DNA from: Paradevosia sp036499825
GTDB taxonomy: Bacteria > Pseudomonadota > Alphaproteobacteria > Rhizobiales > Devosiaceae
Direction: 5' to 3'
Length of the DNA stretch: 64,000 nt
Assembly: GCA_036499825.1 (NCBI GenBank)
Contig: DASYCZ010000049.1
Location: 62,001-126,000 of the forward strand
Part shown: one piece after another, positions 8,924 to 16,516 of the stretch
Numbering within the stretch: position 1 is the first letter of the stretch
Layout: each line of letters opens with the position of its first letter
Position numbers and translations under genes: made by a program
Notes under the pieces: generated by a model
What the model was told of the DNA's origin: nothing
Databases searched by the model: none
Seen by the model: only the letters and a program-made list of their open reading frames with translations

Positions 8924-9940
8924 TCACGCCTGAGGGACGAGACCGAACATCTTCTCGGCGTTGCGGAAGCAGATCTTTTCCTTGTCGGCCTGCGACAGCT
9001 GCAGGCCTTCGATGATGGCGATGGTCTCGCGCACGAAGCCCGGGCCCTTCTCGGTGTCGAAGGGGCAGTCGGAGGCGAACAGCACGTGATCGGGCCCGAA
9101 GAAATCGACGCCGCATACCGTCGCGCCACGTGCGCCTTCCACGGCCGTGTCGGCATAAAAGCTCTTGAAGTAGTCGTATGGACGCTTCTTGAGTTTCTTC
9201 AGGAGGGCACCGTAGTCCTCGTCGGACGTCCTGGTGCCCAGCTGGTCGAAACTGTGGCCGATCCGGCCTTCCAGCATCGGGATGACACCACCGAGATGGT
9301 GGGCCACGATCTTGAGGTCGGGATAGGCATCCATGATGCCGGAGAACACGAAGCGGGCCAGCGTCACGCTGGTTTCGAACGGCCAGCCGAGCACGCTGTT
9401 GATCTCGTACTTCGACTTGGTTTCCGTCATGTAGTCGGGCATGTCGCGGGTGCGGGACGGATGCAGCAGGATCGGCTTGCCCGATTTGGCGATGACCTCA
9501 TAGATCGGCCAGAACTCAGGACCATCGAGGGCCACGCCATTGACGTTGGCGGCCATCTGGATGCCGTTGGCGCCGTTGGCGATGACACGCTCGGCTTCCT
9601 TCACCGCGGCTTCCGGATTGTTCATCGGCAGCAGCGCCGTATAGCCGGCGAAATGATCGGGATTGTTCGCCACGACTTCGGCCAGGCCATCATTGCCGAT
9701 CACGGCCATTTCCGGCGACTTGTCGGCAGCCCACAGGCGCTCCACCGGCGGCAGGCCCAGCGACAGCACCTGCTTGTAGTCCGGGAAAATATCGACGACG
9801 CGCTTACGCTCGTCCAGATTGGAGAGCGCCGGGATGCCGCGAACGCGCTTGCCCAGATCCTTGGATCCAGCCGGCGTCTCCAGCAGCGCCTCGTAATATC
9901 GCCGGGGGAAGAAATGATTATAGGCGTCGATATAACGCAT
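8924..9940 (-). CDS. Amidohydrolase-2 family metal-dependent hydrolase/decarboxylase
   Basis: A 338-residue protein of the ACMSD-like amidohydrolase-2 family. Visible landmarks: ILLHPSRTRD (metal His about residue 155), KIVAHHLGGVIPMLEGRI (His pair, about 207) and LFASDCPFDTEKG (catalytic Asp near 285). The N-terminal motif, normally Asp-x-His-x-His, reads IDAYNHFFP, so the first metal His is replaced by Tyr. Relatives decarboxylate aromatic acids (gamma-resorcylate, 5-carboxyvanillate, ACMS) or hydrolyse ring-fission products. It would act in the same route as the downstream monooxygenase. I use the ATG at 9940 because MRYIDAYNH begins the conserved fold. Confidence 0.85.
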   Translation of the reverse strand: MRYIDAYNHFFPRRYYEALLETPAGSKDLGKRVRGIPALSNLDERKRVVDIFPDYKQVLSLGLPPVERLWAADKSPEMAVIGNDGLAEVVANNPDHFAGYTALLPMNNPEAAVKEAERVIANGANGIQMAANVNGVALDGPEFWPIYEVIAKSGKPILLHPSRTRDMPDYMTETKSKYEINSVLGWPFETSVTLARFVFSGIMDAYPDLKIVAHHLGGVIPMLEGRIGHSFDQLGTRTSDEDYGALLKKLKKRPYDYFKSFYADTAVEGARGATVCGVDFFGPDHVLFASDCPFDTEKGPGFVRETIAIIEGLQLSQADKEKICFRNAEKMFGLVPQA

Positions 9941-10020
9941 TATTTGTCTCGTCTCCAATGGGACGCCGGCAGCCATCTCCTCTGATAGCTGCGGCGGCCT
10001 CCTCGCCTTTTGCGCGGCTT

Positions 10021-10038
10021 CCCGGCCGTTTCGCCGGG
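10021..10038. terminator. GC-rich hairpin between the LysR gene and the amidohydrolase gene
   Basis: CCCGGC (10021-10026) and GCCGGG (10033-10038), with flanking GCGC bases extending the pairing. It lies in the 228-base gap 9941-10168, downstream of the LysR gene and upstream of the amidohydrolase gene. It could end the regulator transcript or be a leader structure. The same gap has an inverted repeat CCAAA-N4-TTTGG at 10075-10088 that might be a regulator site. Confidence 0.4.
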
Positions 10039-10168
10039 TGCGCGACTTGGCTTATTGGAGGACGGAGATCACGTCCAAAACGATTTGGTTAGCGCTGCTC
10101 AAGCCAAAAAACGATAGCGGGAATGTGAGAGGTATAGGATCAGCCCTTGAGCTGGCAAAAACCGCGGA

Positions 10169-11098
10169 TCAATTGCTGATCGGCCGAACCAGCTCGCCGA
10201 GCTTGCCGGCAAGACTCTCGCTGATGTCCTTGAGCAGCCGCTCGACGACCGGCGATTGTGGATAGGGATTGCTCGCCGCGCTGACGAAATACAGCGTCCA
10301 GTAGAGCGGCCGGTCAACGATACGCCGGCTCTCCAGCACGCCCGCCTCCAGCTCCGCCGCCATGGAGCCATAGGGCATGATGCTGGAAACGCCCCCCTTC
10401 AGCAGCAGGGCCTTCAGCGTCGACGGCGATTGTACGCGGAAAGCCAGATCGAGCGGCTGCGACAGCCGGTCGGCCTCACCGCGCACCAGTTCGCGAATGA
10501 TGCCGCGGCCACCGGCAATAGCGAGTTTGCCCTTGAGGATTTCAGACAGCTGCACCGGTGCCGCGTCGTTGAAGAAGGCCGGCGACGCCACATAAAGCAG
10601 CTCTTCCTCGAAGATCGGCGTCCGCATCAGCTTGGGGCTTTCCTCCACATTGTAGCCGATGGCGACATCGATATGCCCCTCACCGCTGTCGAGCGCTTCC
10701 ACCAATGCCTGGCTCCGGTCCTCCACCAGTTCCAAAAGGATTTCCGGCGCATACTGTCCGGCGACTGCCAACAGATCGGGGCCGAGCAGGTTCATGGTGC
10801 TGGGCGGGAATCCCACGACGAAGGGCCTGCCTTCGCTGTCGGCATCCGCCCGGATTTCACGCTTTATGGCATCGACCCGCTGCAGGATGTCGATCGCCCG
10901 CTCATGCAGCAGCCGGCCTGCATCGGTAGGCGTCACGCCGCGTGAATGTCGCAACAGCAGCTGCACGCCGAGTTCGGCCTCGAGGTGTCCGATGTGCACG
11001 CCGAGCGATGGCTGGGCGACATACAGCAGCTTGGCGGCGCGTGAAATATTGCCCTCTTCGACAACCTTTACGAAGTAGCGGAGCTGCCGCAGATTCAT
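10169..11098 (-). CDS. LysR-family transcriptional regulator
   Basis: A 309-residue LysR protein. The winged helix-turn-helix is at residues 1-60 (MNLRQLRYFVKVVEEGNISRAAKLL, then AQPSLGVHIGHLEAELGVQLL), followed by the two-lobed effector domain. It belongs to the Cbl/NAC-like branch often controlling aromatic and nitrogen catabolic operons. It lies upstream of, and on the same strand as, the amidohydrolase-monooxygenase-TRAP genes, so it may activate them with a ring-acid or pathway intermediate as co-inducer (inference). No divergent gene adjoins it, unlike the usual LysR layout. Confidence 0.92.
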   Translation of the reverse strand: MNLRQLRYFVKVVEEGNISRAAKLLYVAQPSLGVHIGHLEAELGVQLLLRHSRGVTPTDAGRLLHERAIDILQRVDAIKREIRADADSEGRPFVVGFPPSTMNLLGPDLLAVAGQYAPEILLELVEDRSQALVEALDSGEGHIDVAIGYNVEESPKLMRTPIFEEELLYVASPAFFNDAAPVQLSEILKGKLAIAGGRGIIRELVRGEADRLSQPLDLAFRVQSPSTLKALLLKGGVSSIMPYGSMAAELEAGVLESRRIVDRPLYWTLYFVSAASNPYPQSPVVERLLKDISESLAGKLGELVRPISN

Positions 11099-11242
11099 GA
11101 ATTTCCCGCCGATCTATCGATGAACTCGAATAGGGGCGCGCTCCCGCACGACCGGCCCTGCCCGCTTCGTTGGCAAGTTACCTTGGTGTGCCACCTCGAA
11201 CAAGCCGACATGCGTCTAACGCAGCCGTTGCGGCTCTCGGGA

Positions 11243-12049
11243 TCAGGCCTGATCGCCCGCGTTCAGCGCCGCACCGAGCTGGTCCGAGGTCTTCTGCAGG
11301 ATATCGCGGAAACGGTTAGCGATAGCTCCGTCATGCGAGAGGTCGGTATCGTGATGCGGCGCCAGCATGGTCATCACGAAGGCCAAGCCCGATGGCCCGA
11401 ACACCGGTCCGGCCAGCGCATCGATGCCGCTGCGGAGCTCGCCTTCGGCCGAAGCGAGGCCGCGGCGGCGAACATCGGCGATCTTCTTGTCATAAAAACT
11501 CTGCAGCGCCTCGCGCTTCTGCCCCGTCCGCTCCACCAGCACATCGAGTTCGGCCTCGATCAGCCGTTCTGTCTGTGCTTTGGGAAGATAACAGGCCCAG
11601 ACGCAGCCGGTGGCGCTGGTGAGGACCGGCAGGATGCTGCCTTCCTTCACCCGGATGGAGACATTGCGCGAGCCCTGCTTCCAGCGGATGACCGTCGGCC
11701 CCGCGGCGCCCCAGGTGGTGATTTCCGCATCCCGCTGCAATTCGGCGGTGATCTGGCCGAGCCCCGCGGCCACAATGTCGATCTCATCGATACGCCCCAG
11801 CGCCGCAAGGCCCAGCTCGAGCGCGAACGGTCCGAGATCGTAACGGCCCGAGGCTTCATCCTGCCGGACGAGGCCCACATCGGTCAGGCTCACCAGATAT
11901 TTGTAAGTCTTGCTGGGCGGCATATGGGCCGCCTGCGCCACGTCGCGCAGCTGCAACGGTCCCGGCGCCTGCACCAGCGCCCGCAGCACGGCGGTCCCGA
12001 TTTCGATCGACTGGATTCCGACCCGCATACCACCGCCACGTCTTGTCAT
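11243..12049 (-). CDS. IclR-family transcriptional regulator
   Basis: A 268-residue IclR protein: N-terminal helix-turn-helix (LQLRDVAQAAHMPPSKTYKYL, about residues 32-52) and a C-terminal GAF-like effector domain (GCVWACYLPKAQTERLIEAEL and GIDALAGPVFGPSGLAFVMTML). IclR proteins often control gentisate, protocatechuate and other aromatic operons. It lies 85 bases downstream of the gentisate-dioxygenase-like gene on the same strand. The start is uncertain: ATG at 12049 is my choice, with a TTG at 12085 and an ATG at 12028 as alternatives. The palindromic sites at 13112-13244 are plausible targets. Confidence 0.88.
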   Translation of the reverse strand: MTRRGGGMRVGIQSIEIGTAVLRALVQAPGPLQLRDVAQAAHMPPSKTYKYLVSLTDVGLVRQDEASGRYDLGPFALELGLAALGRIDEIDIVAAGLGQITAELQRDAEITTWGAAGPTVIRWKQGSRNVSIRVKEGSILPVLTSATGCVWACYLPKAQTERLIEAELDVLVERTGQKREALQSFYDKKIADVRRRGLASAEGELRSGIDALAGPVFGPSGLAFVMTMLAPHHDTDLSHDGAIANRFRDILQKTSDQLGAALNAGDQA

Positions 12050-12134
12050 GTCCGATCGAGATTGGGGAAAATCACGCTCCCCCAACCTCTTGCCGTCTGG
12101 ATATCACTTCAGGCGCAAAGCGCCAACTTGCCGC

Positions 12135-13094
12135 TCAGCGGAAGAAGCCCAGACGCTGCAGCATCGGTTCGTCAGTGACGCGGAACACGATCGCGTCCGT
12201 CGTCGCCTTGTGCGAATGCGTCGCCCAGGCCGGAGCCGCGAGCACATCGCCAGGCCCCCAGGCAAAGGTCTTGTCGCCGATAGTGCTGCTGCCGGTGCCC
12301 GAAACCACCGAATAGATGTTGTTGGCGGTGGTACGGAACGGCGTCGTCTGTCTGTTGGCCGCAAGGCTGATCATGTGAAGGCCCATGGTGTCGAGTGCCG
12401 GATCGCCGAGTTCCACCTGCGTCGCATAATGGGCTTCCGGCGTCTGCTCGGAATCCTTCAGCCGCATCACCGTATCGGCCGCCCGGAAGCACATCGGCGA
12501 ATTGCCGGCGACATTCGTGGCTTCCTCGAACTCACCCGGATAGGGCTCGAAGAACATCGGATCGAGCAGCTGCACCAGCGGCGCATCGAGGAAATCGAGC
12601 CAGTAGGCGCGCGCGCCGCTGTCATTGCGGTGGCCGTGCCAGCACCAGTTGGGCGTCAGCACCACATCGCCCGGAAGCATTTCGATCTGCGTGCCGTTCA
12701 CGATGGAATAGACACCCGGCTTGGTGTCGATGATCAGGCGCAGCGCATTGGGCGTGTGCCGGTGCGAACGGGCTTTTTCGTCGGGCATGATCATCTGGTA
12801 GGCGGCCACGATCGTGCGCGTGGTGGCGTAGGTGTTGCCCTCGAACGGGTTGGCGAGGATCAGATTGCGCCGCTCGGCCTGCGCCGTGTCGATCAGGCGG
12901 CCGGCCGCATCGAGCGCACCCTTGGCCTGGCCATAGCTCCAGTGCGCCGGCTGGAAGATGGATTTGGGTTCCGGCCACAGACTCGGCGTCGGCTTGTTCC
13001 AGCCTGCCCCGATGCTCAGCGGCGCCAGTTTTTCATAGAGATCGTCGAGCGATGGAACATTGGCCAACGCTTCGGGAGTGATCTGCGTCATCAT
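12135..13094 (-). CDS. Gentisate 1,2-dioxygenase-like double-cupin ring-cleavage dioxygenase
   Basis: A 319-residue bicupin of the gentisate/1-hydroxy-2-naphthoate/salicylate dioxygenase family. The N-terminal cupin carries EKARSHRHTPNALRLII (His-x-His iron ligands, about residues 98-106) and GDVVLTPNWCWHGHRND with the third His. A second, degenerate cupin follows (GTGSSTIGDKTFAWGPGDVLAAPAWATHSHKA). Such enzymes open the ring between adjacent carboxyl- and hydroxyl-bearing carbons using Fe(II) and O2. The divergent fumarylpyruvate-hydrolase-type gene supports a gentisate-like route. The ATG at 13094 sits 6 bases after a GAGGA ribosome site. Whether gentisate or a relative is the substrate is open. 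Confidence 0.85.
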   Translation of the reverse strand: MMTQITPEALANVPSLDDLYEKLAPLSIGAGWNKPTPSLWPEPKSIFQPAHWSYGQAKGALDAAGRLIDTAQAERRNLILANPFEGNTYATTRTIVAAYQMIMPDEKARSHRHTPNALRLIIDTKPGVYSIVNGTQIEMLPGDVVLTPNWCWHGHRNDSGARAYWLDFLDAPLVQLLDPMFFEPYPGEFEEATNVAGNSPMCFRAADTVMRLKDSEQTPEAHYATQVELGDPALDTMGLHMISLAANRQTTPFRTTANNIYSVVSGTGSSTIGDKTFAWGPGDVLAAPAWATHSHKATTDAIVFRVTDEPMLQRLGFFR

Positions 13095-13111
13095 TCAGTC
13101 TCCTCATGAAC

Positions 13112-13244
13112 TGAGAAATGCATTTATCATTGAGATATAAATGCGTCAACGCGCGCAGGATTTTTCAAAATTCACTGGGAATCCAAAATGTCCCGGGCCG
13201 ATCACCCTTTGACATTTATTTCTCATTGAGGGATATGTTTCTCA
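13112..13244. promoter_or_regulatory. Divergent promoter with repeated TGAG-N10-TCA palindromes
   Basis: The 183-base gap between the divergent dioxygenase and FAH-family genes holds two 18-bp palindromes: TGAGAAATGCATTTATCA (13112-13129, one mismatched pair) and TGAGGGATATGTTTCTCA (13227-13244). A weaker copy, TGAG-N11-TCA, lies at 13131-13148, and another TTTCTCA at 13219-13225. They flank both start sites and look like operators for the nearby IclR (or LysR) regulator. Confidence 0.6.
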
Positions 13245-13277
13245 AGTCGCCTGAACAAGACGAGAGAGGATCGATCC

Positions 13278-14168
13278 ATGAAGCTGGCTGTCTACGACCT
13301 GAATCGCATCGCCTTGGTCGAGGGCGACATGCTTTACGATGTGACGGACGTGATGCCCTCGGCCGGCGATACCTGGCCGCCGACCCAGATGACGCGCCTC
13401 ATCGCCGACTGGGAAGCGCTGCAGCCGCGCCTCATCGAGCATCGCCGCAATGCCCAGCCGATCCCACGCCACACCGTCACGCTGCGTTCGCCGCAGCCCC
13501 TGCCCTTCAACGTCGTGGCCGCCCCCGCCAACTATCGCAAGCATGTGGGCGAACTGGGCAATCGCGCTGTGGTGCCCGTCGGTAAATCGGCGCGCGATGT
13601 GGGGTTCTTCCTGAAATCCGGTTCGTCCGTCGTCGGCGCGGACGAGGCCATCCTGCTGCCGCCACACTCGAAGCGGCGCTATGATCATGAATGCGAGCTT
13701 GCGGTCATCATTGGCAAGCGCGCCAAGACCGTGTCGAGAGACGATGCCATGAGTCACGTCTTTGGCTATTCATGCCTGATCGACGCCACCATGCGCCTCG
13801 ACCCCGACCGGGTGCCCGAGGAGCGCGTCATGCGCAAATCCTTCGATACCTTCACCCCGCTCGGGCCCTATATCGTCACCGCCGACGAAGTGGCCGATCC
13901 ACACGCGCTGACGACCGGGCTGTGGGTGAACGGTATCCAGAAGCAGAGCGCCAACACCCGCGACCTCATCGTCGATATTCCCGGCCTCATCGAGATGATC
14001 TCATCTGTGATGACGCTCTATCCGGGCGATGTCATCGCCACCGGCACGCCGGAAGGCGTCGGCCCTATCGAGCCCGGCGACCAGGTCCGCATTGCCATCG
14101 AGAGCGTCGGCGACATGACCATCGCCGTCCGCACCGACGAAAATCGTCCGCCGCAACCGTTCGAGTAG
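13278..14168 (+). CDS. Fumarylacetoacetate hydrolase-family protein (fumarylpyruvate hydrolase-like)
   Basis: A 296-residue FAH-domain protein. The metal site is visible as YDHECELAVIIGKRAK (Glu ligands, about residues 136-141) with the later Asp, and the C-terminal signature SSVMTLYPGDVIATGTPEGVGPIEPGD is complete. The family hydrolyses C-C bonds of beta-keto acids; in the gentisate route it splits fumarylpyruvate (or maleylpyruvate) to pyruvate and fumarate or maleate. A GAGAGAGGA ribosome site precedes the ATG at 13278. It is divergent from the ring-cleavage dioxygenase, sharing its promoter region. No separate maleylpyruvate isomerase is seen nearby. Confidence 0.88.
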   Translation: MKLAVYDLNRIALVEGDMLYDVTDVMPSAGDTWPPTQMTRLIADWEALQPRLIEHRRNAQPIPRHTVTLRSPQPLPFNVVAAPANYRKHVGELGNRAVVPVGKSARDVGFFLKSGSSVVGADEAILLPPHSKRRYDHECELAVIIGKRAKTVSRDDAMSHVFGYSCLIDATMRLDPDRVPEERVMRKSFDTFTPLGPYIVTADEVADPHALTTGLWVNGIQKQSANTRDLIVDIPGLIEMISSVMTLYPGDVIATGTPEGVGPIEPGDQVRIAIESVGDMTIAVRTDENRPPQPFE

Positions 14169-14268
14169 TCGGGCACGCTGAACTAAAGACTGAACTGCCA
14201 AGACTTGCCTTGGTCGGCGTTCCTGCGTACCTCGCGGCCCACCCCGGCTATCGAGAGGAATGCCCGCG

Positions 14269-15258
14269 ATGTCTTCCCTGATGCGATGCGTCCACTTCGC
14301 CCGACATGGCGGCCCGGAAGTCCTTGAGCTGGGCGAACGCCAACGGCCGGCGCCAAAACCGGGCGAAGTGCTGGTCGCGGTGGCTTTTGCCGGGCTCAAC
14401 GGCAATGACCTGACCCAGCGCCAAGGCGGCGGCCCGGTCAATGTACCCCTGCCCTATGTGCCGGGGCTAGAAGTCTCCGGCGTCGTCGCGGCCCTCGGCG
14501 ATGACGTCACCGGCCTCGCGGTCGGCGATCGCGTCTGCGCCCTGCTCCCCCTTGGCGGCTATGCCGAGTTCTGCGCCGTCGATCACCGCCATGTGCTGAA
14601 ATTACCGGATGAGATCGGGCTGGGGGCCGGCGCCGGCATCATCGAGGCAGCGGCGACGGTCTGGACCAATGTCTTCGAGGCAGCAGGTCTCAAGAGTGGC
14701 GAGGCATTGCTGGTGCATGGCGGCACGAGCGGCATCGGCACCACCGCTATCCAGTTGGCAGTCGCGGCGGGCGCCCGCGTCTTCGCCACCGCCGGCTCAG
14801 ATGAAAAGGCCGCTGCCTGCGAACGCCTTGGCGCCATGCGCGCCATCAACTACCGCACTGAAGCCTTTGCGAGCGTAATCGCCGACGAGACCGCTGGCGG
14901 CGTGGATGTCATCCTGGACATTATCGGGGCAAGCTATTTCGCCGATAACCTCGCCAGCCTCGCTATCGGCGGACGGCTGGCGATGATCGCGCTCCGCACC
15001 GGCCGCCAAAGCGACATCGATCTGTCGCGGATCATGATGCGGCGGCTGGTCGTGACCGGCTCTACTCTCCGCAGCCGGCCTGCCGAAGACAAGGGCCGCA
15101 TCGTCGCGTCCGTGCGGGACAACATCTGGCCGCTGCTGGTCAGCGGCGCCTATCGCCCCGTCATCGACAAGGTCTTCCCGCTCACCGACGCGGCGGGCGC
15201 CCATGCCTATATGGCCAGCAGCCGGCACATCGGCAAAATTCTGCTCGCTGTAAACTAG
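14269..15258 (+). CDS. Zinc-independent MDR oxidoreductase (NADPH:quinone reductase-like)
   Basis: A 329-residue medium-chain dehydrogenase/reductase of the quinone oxidoreductase (QOR/PIG3) group. It has the N-terminal GroES-like domain (GEVLVAVAFAGLNGNDLTQRQG) and the cofactor motif VHGGTSGIGTTAIQLA (about residues 143-158). It lacks catalytic-zinc ligands, as expected. PIG3-like members reduce quinones with NADPH. It may handle quinones arising during aromatic breakdown (inference). I prefer the ATG at 14269 because the GAGAGGA at 14253 is 9 bases away; the in-frame ATG at 14260 is too close. Its stop overlaps the convergent LacI gene by 4 bases. Confidence 0.88.
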   Translation: MSSLMRCVHFARHGGPEVLELGERQRPAPKPGEVLVAVAFAGLNGNDLTQRQGGGPVNVPLPYVPGLEVSGVVAALGDDVTGLAVGDRVCALLPLGGYAEFCAVDHRHVLKLPDEIGLGAGAGIIEAAATVWTNVFEAAGLKSGEALLVHGGTSGIGTTAIQLAVAAGARVFATAGSDEKAAACERLGAMRAINYRTEAFASVIADETAGGVDVILDIIGASYFADNLASLAIGGRLAMIALRTGRQSDIDLSRIMMRRLVVTGSTLRSRPAEDKGRIVASVRDNIWPLLVSGAYRPVIDKVFPLTDAAGAHAYMASSRHIGKILLAVN

Positions 15259-16298
15259 GCGGTCCCCGGCGCCGGCCCCACCGACTCGCCGTGAACGATC
15301 TCGGCATCGAGCAGCACACGTTGCGGCTCCTGCGCCACGCCTCGCAGCCTGTCGCGCAGCAGCTTCCAGGCGATCTGGCTGAGCTGCGTCGTGGGTTGCC
15401 GGACGACGGTAAGGCTGGGCTGGACCAGGCTCGCCCAGCCCGGATCGTCGACCGAGACCAGCGACATATCCTGCGGGCAGCGGATCTCCAGAACCCGTAA
15501 CGCCTTCACCACCCAGGCAGCAGCCGCCGTGTTGCTGACGATGATGGCGGTGGGCCGCGTGCGCTCGCCCATCAATCCGTCGATCTGCTCGACCATGGCG
15601 CCCGCCGCATCGGCCCGCCGCCTGATCCGTGCAAAGATCCGCGGTTCCGCCTGCCTGATGGCATCGCGGAAGCCCTTGAGGCGATTGCGCGTAACCAAGG
15701 GCGCATGATTTTCGGTGAGGAAGACGATCGAGCGGTGGCCGTTGTCGATCAGCAGGCGCACGACCTTACGCATGGCCTCGCGCGAATCCACGATCACCTG
15801 GTCGAAACGCCCGTCCTCCGCCGCGCGATCGAGGATAACCGTGGGCACGCCGGCCTGCGCCAGCAAATCCAGCGACTCATAGGGGTTCGCCGTCGGCACC
15901 AGCAACATGCCGCCGGGGCGATATTTGAGGATGGTCTTCAGGCGACGTACTTCCAGCTCGGGGCTGTGATGGCTGAACACTTCGAGGAAATCATAGCCGT
16001 CTTGCCCCGTCAGCGACTCGATCTTTTCCGACATGGCGCGGAAATACGGCGCCGACGGATGCGGCACGCAGACGCCGATGAGCGATGACTGCCGGCGTTT
16101 GAGCCCCCCTGCCAGCATGTTGGGAATATAGCCAAGCTCACGCGCCGCCTGCTCCACCAGGGCACGGCGCTTGGCACTGACCACGGCGGAACCGTTGAGC
16201 ACATTGGAGACCGTTCCGACCGAAACATTGGCGAGCCGCGCAACGTCTTCAACCGTGATCGGACCGCGCACTATCTTGGGTTCGCCGTCGCGCTCCAT
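15255..16298 (-). CDS. LacI-family transcriptional repressor
   Basis: A 347-residue LacI/GalR protein. The helix-turn-helix and hinge are textbook: ITVEDVARLANVSVGTVSNVL (residues 12-32), and the hinge ELGYIPNMLAGGLKRR. A periplasmic-binding-protein-like effector domain follows (LIGVCVPHPSAPYFRAMSEKIE). It is divergent from the aldehyde dehydrogenase gene, and that gap holds two TTGAAA-type operators exactly like LacI-family sites; two more sit before the TTT-transporter gene. So it probably represses both units until a pathway compound binds. I use the ATG at 16298; a GTG at 16319 is possible. Confidence 0.92.
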   Translation of the reverse strand: MERDGEPKIVRGPITVEDVARLANVSVGTVSNVLNGSAVVSAKRRALVEQAARELGYIPNMLAGGLKRRQSSLIGVCVPHPSAPYFRAMSEKIESLTGQDGYDFLEVFSHHSPELEVRRLKTILKYRPGGMLLVPTANPYESLDLLAQAGVPTVILDRAAEDGRFDQVIVDSREAMRKVVRLLIDNGHRSIVFLTENHAPLVTRNRLKGFRDAIRQAEPRIFARIRRRADAAGAMVEQIDGLMGERTRPTAIIVSNTAAAAWVVKALRVLEIRCPQDMSLVSVDDPGWASLVQPSLTVVRQPTTQLSQIAWKLLRDRLRGVAQEPQRVLLDAEIVHGESVGPAPGTA

Positions 16299-16427
16299 AA
16301 CTCCGCCTGCCTCTTCCACAATGCCTCAGCCTAGGAGCTATTGGCGCCAAGCCCTCGACCGCCGGGAATCCCCTCTACGACCAAACTCCAGTCCGCGCCA
16401 CCTTGAATTCAAGATATGCATCAGCTA

Positions 16428-16457
16428 TTGAAACCTTTCAATATTGAAACCTTTCAA
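16428..16457. promoter_or_regulatory. Tandem LacI-type operators before the aldehyde dehydrogenase gene
   Basis: Two identical 14-bp sites, TTGAAACCTTTCAA, at 16428-16441 and 16444-16457. Half-sites TTGAAA and TTTCAA are perfectly inverted around CC. Centre spacing is 16 bp. They lie between the divergent LacI and aldehyde dehydrogenase genes. LacI-family operators typically have this shape with a central CG; the central CC here is a variant. Confidence 0.85.
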
Positions 16458-16516
16458 AAACTACAGGCCGGACTTATTGGCCGCACTGTATTCGATCTGC
16501 AGGAGGAGCAGCCACG

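Noticed and set aside
7253..9985. A 910-codon open frame on the plus strand
   Set aside because: It is antisense to the monooxygenase and amidohydrolase genes, has an Arg/His/Gly-rich composition with no domain, and arises from the GC codon bias of the real genes.
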